Assembly: GCA_025924845.1 (NCBI GenBank)
Contig: JAICHN010000088.1
Coordinates: 1 to 13,958 of the forward strand
From: Chloroflexota bacterium
GTDB taxonomy: Bacteria > Chloroflexota > UBA5177 > JANWHV01
DNA length: 13,958 nt
Direction: 5' to 3'
Below are positions 6,217 through 12,361 of this stretch, in pieces. The position numbers were made by a program, and so were the translations under genes. Positions within the stretch are counted from its first letter, which is position 1. The number at the start of each line of letters is the position of its first letter. Under the pieces are notes generated by a model. It was given only the letters and a program-made list of their open reading frames with translations. It was not told the DNA's origin and did no database searches.

Positions 6217-7563
6217 TCACTCATGCCTGTTCGGCGAAGTGGCGGCTCCGAATATGACCTCGATGCCGTGGCCTCGCAGGCGTTCCTTTAGGTTCGCCGA
6301 CACCGCGCGACCGGTAGGCTGGAGAGTGCCGGCGTGCATGGCGGCCAGGGGAACAAGCTGGTAGACCCCGTTGGGCTCGCCGGGATGGGCTGGGCCGCTC
6401 AGTTCGGCGATCTCCGTAACGACTCGACGATTCGCCGGGCGCCCCTCGATCAGTGCGGGTACCCTTTGCAGCTGCACCACCAGATTGACGGCCTCAATAA
6501 TAGCCCTTCGCACTGCCGATAAAGACGGCACGTCGTCGGCGCGCAGGCACAGGCTCTCCAGGCGCATCAGTGCCTGGAGCGGCCTGCCCGCATGAATGGT
6601 GGTAATCGAACCGTTGTGCCCGAGCGACATCGCGTCCACCATGTCCCAGGCCGCGCCATCCCGCACTTCCCCGATTACGACGTGGTCCGGTCGCAACCGT
6701 AAGGAGAGACGGACCAACTCGCGCTCGGTGCAGCCGCCGACCCCTTCGTAGTTGGGATGCCGCACCTCCAATTGTGTCAGGCGAGGGCGCGGCAACGCAA
6801 TCTCGATCGGATCCTCAATGGTGACGATGCGTCGTTCACACGGTAGTGACCCAAGCAGGCTCTGGAGCAGGGTGGTCTTGCCTGAGCTGACCTCTCCGGC
6901 AATGACGACGTTCGCGCCGCCCGCCAAGGCGGCGCCCAGAGCGTCCAGCAGCGATTGGGGGATGGTACCGAGGTTGATCAGATCCCGCGCTTCGAGCCGT
7001 CTTCGCCCGTGTAGCCGTACCACCAGTGAAGGCCCCCCCAACGCAAGCCGCTGATGGACAGCGGTGACCCGGGCCATCGGCAGACGCATTTCCTGCACCG
7101 GCTGGGCCTCGCTTAGGGACTGACCGTGGGTAGCGCCCATCCGCTCAATCAGATAGCGGATGCGGTCGCCACTGAGGACCAGCCCGCTCCCCTCCAGGAT
7201 GCCGTGCCGCTCGACGTACACTTCCTGGCCCGGCCCGTCGACGACGATCTCCGTCACTTCGGGGTCGAGGAATAACTGATCGAGCTCGGCATAGCCGCGC
7301 AGGATGCTGAAGAGCACCTGGGCGGCGTAGGTCGGCAGCTTGGCGCCTGGGGGCATGTGCCGTTCCTGTTCGGAGAGGGCACGTGGAATGAGATCATTGC
7401 GGATCGCATCATCGAGTTCAGCGTCGCTGCCATGCTCGAGGAAGCGATCGGCAACTGCCTCGCGGACCTGGCCGATCGCGGCCTCCAACGCGTGCCAGAC
7501 GGCGATATCCCCCTCGGCACGCAAATAAGGCGGAAATGCGGGCTTATCGGCGCTGCTCGCCAT
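6217..7563 (-). CDS. CpaF/TadA-type secretion ATPase, solitary
   Basis: This is a 448-residue type II/IV secretion-superfamily ATPase, the motor class that drives Tad/Flp pilus assembly and related machines. An N-terminal helical domain (about 1-110) precedes the sensor-like domain with EVTEIVVDGPGQEVYVERHG. Walker A is G223-EVSSGKT230, the catalytic/Walker B region is VVIGEVRDG with Glu299, and the conserved His box is TTIHA (His324). The C-terminal LQPTGRAVSANLKERL is typical of CpaF. GGGAGGAGG lies upstream of the ATG. Its usual partners (TadB/TadC membrane platform, pilins, prepilin peptidase, CpaE) are all absent within this window; neighbours are USP and a PRC-barrel gene. It may serve a pilus locus elsewhere, or a different task. 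ATPase identity is certain, cargo unknown. Confidence 0.94.
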   Translation of the reverse strand: MASSADKPAFPPYLRAEGDIAVWHALEAAIGQVREAVADRFLEHGSDAELDDAIRNDLIPRALSEQERHMPPGAKLPTYAAQVLFSILRGYAELDQLFLDPEVTEIVVDGPGQEVYVERHGILEGSGLVLSGDRIRYLIERMGATHGQSLSEAQPVQEMRLPMARVTAVHQRLALGGPSLVVRLHGRRRLEARDLINLGTIPQSLLDALGAALAGGANVVIAGEVSSGKTTLLQSLLGSLPCERRIVTIEDPIEIALPRPRLTQLEVRHPNYEGVGGCTERELVRLSLRLRPDHVVIGEVRDGAAWDMVDAMSLGHNGSITTIHAGRPLQALMRLESLCLRADDVPSLSAVRRAIIEAVNLVVQLQRVPALIEGRPANRRVVTEIAELSGPAHPGEPNGVYQLVPLAAMHAGTLQPTGRAVSANLKERLRGHGIEVIFGAATSPNRHE

Positions 7564-7722
7564 GGCGTGGGCCCTCCTCCCGCGATCCGCGTCTCTCGAA
7601 TATCTCCTTCAACCATACCCGGTGGCAGGCGCCGGCCCCAGGGCCGAAAGGGATGGCGATAAGCGGCCGGAAGTCACCTTCCAGGTCCGCCGACGGCGCG
7701 GCGAAGCATAGTGACACCCACC

Positions 7723-7743
7723 CATCAGGTGGTTCACCTGATG
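7723..7743. promoter_or_regulatory. 21-bp dyad operator candidate, copy 3 (perfect)
   Basis: CATCAGGTG (7723-7731) and CACCTGATG (7735-7743) are exact inverted repeats around GTT. Both half-sites match the hsp20 copy at 2735-2755 except for one base. The centre lies about 170 nt from the cpaF start and 138 nt from the PRC-barrel start, so it could serve either promoter. Confidence 0.6.
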
Positions 7744-7838
7744 GCAACCAAGAACATGGGTTGTATGCTGATCTTGGAAATACCGATGAGGATCGGCAAG
7801 CAAAAAGGCCTGTAGGGCGCGAGTGGGTATAAACGGAT

Positions 7839-7852
7839 GCGCCATATGGCGC
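7839..7852. promoter_or_regulatory. Perfect 14-bp palindrome at the PRC-barrel promoter
   Basis: GCGCCATATGGCGC begins 5 nt after a TATAAA box (7828-7833), so a start of transcription would fall inside it, and it ends 18 nt before the ATG at 7871. This is the classical place for a repressor operator. As RNA it could also form a short leader hairpin near the ribosome site. Confidence 0.4.
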
Positions 7853-7870
7853 CTGTAGAGTGGAGGAATC

Positions 7871-8500
7871 ATGATCACCTCACAATCGGATCTCGCCCTT
7901 GTGGTCGGGTTCGGCAGCGACGTCGTGTGCAATGACGATTACACTGGTCATGTGTACCGGCTGGTAGTAGATCCGGAAACCAGACGGGTCACTGGTCTCG
8001 TTGTCGAACATGGCCTGCTCCATCACCGAGTCGTGGTGCCTATGACGCACGTCAAGCGGATAGCGGACAAGGTGACCGGCCTGGACATCGATAAGTATGA
8101 GCTGGCTGCCCTACCTGCGTATATAGCTGTAGACTTTTCCCAGCCTGACCCCGCCTGGGCCGGCCGCCACGGCGCGGTTCGGGACGATGCAATGGTAGAG
8201 AGGTACACGTACGCGCCGTGGGGCCCACCCGCCGGTTTTGAAACCCCCAATGTGATAGTCAGGACTCACCTGCATACCGGCATCCCCGAGCCCCTGATTG
8301 CCCTGGGGCGTGGGACACGCGTGTCATGTCCCTCGGGGTTGGTAGGCCATCTTGAGCAGGTGATGCTCGATCCGGCGACGCATACGATTAGGGCGCTGAT
8401 AGTGCGCGGAGGACACCTCCGCCCCAGTGAGACGCAGCTGCCTGCCGGCAAGATTACCGCCATGACCGAACGTGAAATCTACGTCGAGGGTGATCGGTAG
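7871..8500 (+). CDS. PRC-barrel domain protein (two PRC-like repeats)
   Basis: The 209-residue protein has an N-terminal PRC-barrel at about residues 10-66 (a GSDVVC start, TGHVYRLVVDPETRRVTGLVVE, then VVVPMTHVKRI). A related C-terminal unit lies at about 146-205 (GTRVSC, GLVGHLEQVMLDPATHTIRALIV, then LPAGKITAM). A loop of about 80 residues rich in Pro and aromatics joins them. PRC barrels occur in photosynthetic reaction-centre subunit H, RimM and many uncharacterised soil and thermophile proteins, where they bind partner proteins. No signal peptide or membrane segment is visible. GGAGGAATC immediately precedes the ATG. It is divergent from cpaF and shares the dyad-containing promoter region. 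The repeat architecture is clear; no specific role can be read. Confidence 0.9.
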   Translation: MITSQSDLALVVGFGSDVVCNDDYTGHVYRLVVDPETRRVTGLVVEHGLLHHRVVVPMTHVKRIADKVTGLDIDKYELAALPAYIAVDFSQPDPAWAGRHGAVRDDAMVERYTYAPWGPPAGFETPNVIVRTHLHTGIPEPLIALGRGTRVSCPSGLVGHLEQVMLDPATHTIRALIVRGGHLRPSETQLPAGKITAMTEREIYVEGDR

Positions 8501-8870
8501 GCGCAAGTCGACACTCGAATGGGCGTCGCGGACAGGGCCGGCAGGCGTATCAAGTACGCCGAATCGCGTAAGCTCACCGATTTCCCCGCGTGCTGTGAAC
8601 GGGGAGGAAATATCCGGAGTCTTTACGCTCCGGCTACCGCTCACCGTCAAGGCAACCGCGGCAGTGGTGTCCACTTTACCCTCACGATGCGCCGCTCTTG
8701 CTGACGGGACTGTCGAAGGAGGGCCAGTCGGCCCCCAAGCGACCGACCAGTGGCTCTATTGTGCCGGCTCCCCGATCGACTACCGTGACGATAGGTAGGA
8801 TGACGGGCTATGTGCGGTACAGGTCGTTTCCGCGCCCGCCGCCGGATTCCGCGAAGGGAGTGCGTACCTC
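8501..8870. other. 370-nt region without a convincing gene; tandem hairpins
   Basis: Plus and minus frames are open here, but none has both a ribosome site and recognisable protein sequence. Three inverted repeats occur: TCCCCG/CGGGGA (8583-8605), CCGGAG/CTCCGG (8614-8633) and GGGCC/GGCCC (8721-8734). The first two lie some 80-130 nt past the PRC-barrel stop and may end its transcript. GGGACTGTC occurs at 8705, as also upstream of the BON gene. Confidence 0.5.
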
Positions 8871-9059
8871 ATGAAGCAATGGATCGCATCGCCGATAGCT
8901 CCAACGGTGCCCATGACCGAGTTCACCGCCGACCAGTGGGAGGCGTTGGGTAGGCTTCGCGCCTGCTACAGGGCGCGCATTGAGTTCTTCAGCCCGCGCG
9001 AACTGGCATACTTGCGCTTCCAGCGTTGGCTCTATCAGTCGGGCCGCCTGGACCAGTAG
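8871..9059 (+). CDS. Small conserved-looking protein (62 aa)
   Basis: I have no function for this protein. The ATG at 8871 has GAAGGGAG upstream; an internal Met at residue 15 (MTEFTADQW) has no ribosome site but begins the part that looks most conserved. The core is two short helices, TADQWEALGRLRACYRAR and SPRELAYLRFQRWLYQSGRL, joined by an IEFF turn. The second half has the feel of small proteins I associate with Chloroflexota and Actinobacteria (FSxRELAxLRFxRWLYxxGRL), but I cannot verify that without a search. It is probably cytoplasmic, basic and helical. It stands alone between two gaps, upstream of two membrane-protein genes on the same strand. Confidence 0.6.
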   Translation: MKQWIASPIAPTVPMTEFTADQWEALGRLRACYRARIEFFSPRELAYLRFQRWLYQSGRLDQ

Positions 9060-9327
9060 ATTCGCGGTCAGTCCCGCCGGAAGGCACGGCACTGCGTGTT
9101 GAAGTTCATTCATGTTGGATTACAGGGCGACGTTCAGGCGGCCCGCGGCACAAAGGGGTGACCACGCTATCAATAGCAACGGCACTATGATCGGCAGTGT
9201 CAATGCCGCCGGCACCATCATTATCTCGGGGCGGGTAGACACTTGCGTGCCGGCTGTCGGCGGGGACAGCATCGTCACCCGCGCTATGCCGCGTTAGAGA
9301 GACCACTCCATGACAAGGTGGTGAACG

Positions 9328-9585
9328 ATGGGCAGGGAACAAACAGCATATCCCGTGCAGTATTCGGTGGATTACCCGGATCGCCAACTCGACCGAACAA
9401 CCACGTTCTTCCGTCTGTTTGCGGCCATTCCCATGTTGATTTTACTGAGCAACGTGGATGGGGGGACGTGGCAGTGGACGTCTCACGGCAGGACGACGGC
9501 AGTGGCGGCGGGCGCCGGCGGATTGTTGGTGTTCGCACCGCTGCTGGTCACCGACCAATACCCTCCGTTCCGCCTTTCGGCGTGA
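9328..9585 (+). CDS. DUF4389-type membrane protein, apparently internally deleted (85 aa)
   Basis: The N-terminus, YPVQYSVDYPDRQLDRTTTFFRLFAAIPMLIL, matches how DUF4389 proteins begin, with the first membrane helix at about 27-42. The C-terminus, LLVTDQYPPFRLSA, matches how those proteins end. From memory, full-length members run to roughly 200 residues and carry several membrane helices between these ends, including a KYPRWWFDWN region that is absent here. The simplest reading is an in-frame internal deletion joining helix 2 (TAVAAGAGGLLVFAPLL) to the tail. It could still be translated, since AAGGTGG lies just before the ATG. Whether it is functional, a short natural variant or a decaying gene is unclear. 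The function of the family is unknown. Confidence 0.7.
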   Translation: MGREQTAYPVQYSVDYPDRQLDRTTTFFRLFAAIPMLILLSNVDGGTWQWTSHGRTTAVAAGAGGLLVFAPLLVTDQYPPFRLSA

Positions 9586-9628
9586 AAAGCGCAGGCGCGC
9601 GAGGGTAAGTCAGAGAAAGGTGGATGGT

Positions 9629-9862
9629 ATGTGGTGGCAAGATGTACTCTGGGGCTTCTGGAATGGTTGCACCGCGTGGGCGATCTTGGTCGTCCATGCC
9701 GTAGGAGGCTGGCACGAGTATCCTTTCTTCGATAATTCCAGGGGCGGCAACTGGTACGATTTTGGGTTCTTGCTAGGTGCGGGGTCTCCCCTGCTCGGGG
9801 CCTTTGGCACCGGCAGGCGGCGGACCGCCGGCGCCGAACGGAAGGTCACTGAACGGACCTAG
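9629..9862 (+). CDS. Small membrane-associated protein (77 aa)
   Basis: I have no function for this protein. The frame extends upstream, but AAAGGTGG sits 5 nt before the ATG at 9629, and the sequence becomes protein-like only from there (MWWQDVLWGFWNG). One membrane helix is likely at about 10-28 (WNGCTAWAILVVHAVGG). A conserved-looking aromatic loop follows (WHEYPFFDNSRGGNWYDFGF), then a second hydrophobic glycine-rich stretch (FLLGAGSPLLGAFG) and a basic cytoplasmic tail (GRRRTAGAERK). The Trp-rich start and NWYDFGFLLGAGSP block look like a conserved small family that I recall from Chloroflexota, but this needs a search. It starts 43 nt after the DUF4389-like gene, so the two may share a transcript. 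Confidence 0.65.
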   Translation: MWWQDVLWGFWNGCTAWAILVVHAVGGWHEYPFFDNSRGGNWYDFGFLLGAGSPLLGAFGTGRRRTAGAERKVTERT

Positions 9863-9925
9863 CGGCGAGCGGCAAGCTGACGTACGCTCCAAGTCCGCGG
9901 CTGAACTCGGCCGAAGCGACTCAGT

Positions 9926-9941
9926 CGGCGGTGTGCCGCCG
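9926..9941. terminator. Hairpin between convergent genes
   Basis: CGGCGG-TGTG-CCGCCG is a 6-bp stem with a 4-nt loop in the gap between the 77-aa gene and the end of the P1B ATPase gene. Convergent placement fits a terminator for either side, but no T-run follows it. Confidence 0.35.
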
Positions 9942-9973
9942 TTCGGCATGGTGTGTCGGCAGGTATAGATGCG

Positions 9974-11887
9974 CTATCGCGCACGCAGTGCATTCAGTAT
10001 CACCGTCGCGTCGAGCGCCTCCTGTAGCAATGCACCGAGCGTCGGAGGGATGAAGCCGAAGGCGGCCACTACCATCAATGTCCCGCTCACACCCAACCCT
10101 ATCCAAATGCTCTGCAAGGCAATGTGCAGAGTGTGCTGACCGATGGCCACCGCATCGGCGACACGACCCACGTCGTCCACGACGATTACCGCGTCGGCCG
10201 CCTCGGCCGAGACCGCGGCCCCGTGCGCGCCCAGGGCCAACCCCACCGTTGCCGTGGCCAGAGCAGGCGCGTCATTGATCCCATCGCCCACCATCAGCAC
10301 CACCGGGTGCCGAAGCAGTAGTTCGCGCACCACTTCCACCTTCTGGGCCGGCAGCAAGTCCGCCTTGACCGTGGAGATTCCCGCCTGCCTGCCGATCTTC
10401 CGGGCCGTCGCCTCGTCGTCGCCGGTCAGCATCACCGTCTCCCGCACACCGAGAAGGCGCAGCCGCTCAAGCAGCGGGGGTACGGCAGCGCGCAGAGGGT
10501 CGTGATAGAGGACCAGTCCGGCCGCCTCTCCGTTGATACCAATCACGGCGACGGCATCGCCGGCCGCTCCAACGGTCCGGCGAGACTCCTCGAGGCGTTC
10601 CAGCGTGCCCAATCCGCGCTGGACGGCGAAGGCCATGGAGCCAACGTCCACCAGCCGGCCTTCAACCTGACCGCTGACCCCCCGACCGGCCGCCTCGACC
10701 ACCTCACTGGGTATGGGAAGTAGTTCACTCTGCTCCTTGCCGGCGGTTACCAGAGCCTTTGCCATCTGATGACCGGAGAACTGCTCCAGTCCGGCAGCCA
10801 GACGCAGCGCCTGCTCGGGCCGTAGGCTTCCGAGAGACACCACCTGCCGGACCACGGGCAGGCCGGCGGTCAGGGTACCCGTCTTGTCGAAAGCCACGGC
10901 GGTGGCTCGGCCGATCTGCTCGAGGGCGGCTCCGGTCTTAACGATGATGCCGCGGCGTGCCGCTCGGTTGACTCCGGATATGATGGCTACCGGCGCGGCC
11001 AGGATCAGCGGGCAAGGTGTAGCCACCACGAGTACCGCCACCATACTCTCCGGTCGGCGGGTCAGCAGGTAGGCCAGGCCGCACATAAAGAGGGTCAGCG
11101 GGGTGAAGAAGATAGCGTAACGGTCAGCCAGACGACTAATCGGCGCCTTCTCCTGCTGGGCGCTACGGACCAGTTTGACGATCTGCTCGTACTGACTTTC
11201 GCCGCTCGGGCGAAGGGCACGTAACTCCAGGGCACCGTCCAGACTGACGCTGCCGCTGAGCACCTCCTCGCCCGGCCCGCGCGACACCGCCACCGGCTCC
11301 CCAGTCAGCGCGGACTCGTCCACCGCGGCGGTGCCGCTGAGGACCACGCCATCCACCGGAATCAGCTCTCCGGGCCGCACCAGCAGCAAATCGCCGGCTA
11401 CAATATCTCCCACGGGAACATCAGCGACTTGATCGCCTTGATGTCGGTGCGCGACACGCGGGGCGCGGGCGAGCAGGGCCTGCAGGGCGTCTGAGGCTCG
11501 ATGCACGGCATATGCCTCCAGGGCTTCGCCGCCGGTTTGCATCAGCACGATCACGCACCCGGCCAAAAACTCATTGGTGACGAGAGCGCCGATAATGGCC
11601 AGCGAGGCTACGATGTCGGCGGCGAAGTCTCCCCGCAGCATACCGCGCAAGGTACGGAACACCACCGGAGCGCCCACTACCACCAAGGTGACGAGCAGGA
11701 TGAGACGAGAGGGATCCGCCGCGGCGAGTCCATTGTCGGCAATCAACCCGGCAGCCAGCCCGAGCAGGGCCAGGGACGGCAACGGGTAGCGTCGGGCAGC
11801 ACCACCGCCGGTACGCAGCACGCTCAGTGCATGGGCGCGTGTGCCACTCGTACGCATGGTGCCCGACCCGTCGTTCAATTGATGCAT
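9974..11887 (-). CDS. P1B-type heavy-metal translocating ATPase
   Basis: This is a membrane pump of 637 residues that would export a transition metal using ATP. After an N-terminal region without any CxxC metal-binding domain come the first membrane helices, the actuator domain with ALTGEP, and the metal-site helix with C292-P293-L294 (ATPCPLILAAP). The phosphorylation site is Asp334 (DKTGTLT), followed by the hinge GDGINDAPAL and two C-terminal helices. Cu and Zn/Cd pumps usually carry CPC, and Co/Fe types SPC, so CPL marks a less common subtype whose metal I cannot name. In the nucleotide domain the usual His-Pro motif reads His373-Gln374 (SGHQMAKAL). The start at 11887 is the first ATG; Met11 is an alternative. 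The gene is divergent from the second P-type ATPase across 474 nt. Confidence 0.95.
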   Translation of the reverse strand: MHQLNDGSGTMRTSGTRAHALSVLRTGGGAARRYPLPSLALLGLAAGLIADNGLAAADPSRLILLVTLVVVGAPVVFRTLRGMLRGDFAADIVASLAIIGALVTNEFLAGCVIVLMQTGGEALEAYAVHRASDALQALLARAPRVAHRHQGDQVADVPVGDIVAGDLLLVRPGELIPVDGVVLSGTAAVDESALTGEPVAVSRGPGEEVLSGSVSLDGALELRALRPSGESQYEQIVKLVRSAQQEKAPISRLADRYAIFFTPLTLFMCGLAYLLTRRPESMVAVLVVATPCPLILAAPVAIISGVNRAARRGIIVKTGAALEQIGRATAVAFDKTGTLTAGLPVVRQVVSLGSLRPEQALRLAAGLEQFSGHQMAKALVTAGKEQSELLPIPSEVVEAAGRGVSGQVEGRLVDVGSMAFAVQRGLGTLERLEESRRTVGAAGDAVAVIGINGEAAGLVLYHDPLRAAVPPLLERLRLLGVRETVMLTGDDEATARKIGRQAGISTVKADLLPAQKVEVVRELLLRHPVVLMVGDGINDAPALATATVGLALGAHGAAVSAEAADAVIVVDDVGRVADAVAIGQHTLHIALQSIWIGLGVSGTLMVVAAFGFIPPTLGALLQEALDATVILNALRAR

Positions 11888-12361
11888 ACTGGAATGCCTA
11901 CTCTCCGCTGCTTAAGGTAAGCGACTTCAAGCCTATGAACCAGAGCCGTTCGGCCCTCTGGGCATGGACCAAAGCCCTTCCAGGGGGGCGCGTATGCAAT
12001 CGCCGTGTACTGGTTGAACGCGACTCCTCCACTCGAATTTCGCCGGACATGGCACCGACCGCGCAAGGTCACCGAGTCATGCGGATTCCACATGATGGGC
12101 CATTGGCCTCCTTCAGACAGCACGTTCGGCCCTGGGATTCACTCCTGAGCCCTGCTACCGTATAGGAGGGAAGGGATATCGCTCATGACTACCGCCCTCG
12201 CGCTCCCGATCGCGTCGTATTCTTGGTGGGACGGAACCCGCGCGGTCTCGACCGCATAGTGGAGGTGGAGACGGCGTGTCTCGGACCGGTTGGCGGGCCA
12301 CATCAGCGGTAAATGCCGCGCCGTGAGGGATCCACGAACGACCCAAGGAGTGCAGTTGTCG
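11888..12361. promoter_or_regulatory. 474-nt divergent region between two P-type ATPase genes
   Basis: This gap should hold the promoters of both ATPase genes. A bulged hairpin with arms CCAGAG and CTCTGG spans 11940-11961. A 24-codon open frame with a ribosome site lies at 12185-12259. No AGGT-N5-ACCT dyad is present, so these pumps are not obviously under the same control as hsp20. I see no convincing -35/-10 pair by eye. Confidence 0.5.
12185..12259 (+). CDS. Possible short leader peptide (24 aa) before the P2 ATPase
   Basis: An ATG at 12185 follows the purine-rich stretch AGGAGGGAAGGG and opens a 24-codon frame ending in TAG, 102 nt before the ATPase start. The peptide contains a SYSWWDG segment. 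It could be a regulatory leader or an accidental frame; there is no sign of an attenuator stem tied to it. Confidence 0.25.
   Translation: MTTALALPIASYSWWDGTRAVSTA

Larger units (their letters stand above)
7564..7870. promoter_or_regulatory. 307-nt divergent promoter region, cpaF / PRC-barrel gene
   Basis: No gene fits in this gap. It contains dyad copy 3 (7723-7743), a small hairpin CCGAT-GAGG-ATCGG (7783-7796), two copies of CCTGTAG (7809 and 7852), a TATAAA box (7828-7833) and a perfect 14-bp palindrome (7839-7852). The arrangement suggests divergent promoters, with the TATAAA box serving the PRC-barrel gene. Confidence 0.55.

Noticed and set aside
8472..8798. 108-codon plus-strand frame overlapping the PRC-barrel end
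   Set aside because: GTG start without a good ribosome site, composition rich in Ser, Thr, Ala and Val without a pattern, and it spans several hairpins.
9112..9297. 61-codon plus-strand frame in the 9060-9327 gap
   Set aside because: No ribosome site at the ATG at 9112 or the inner ATG at 9187. The segment GTIIISGRVDTCVPAVGG looks slightly protein-like but matches nothing I know.
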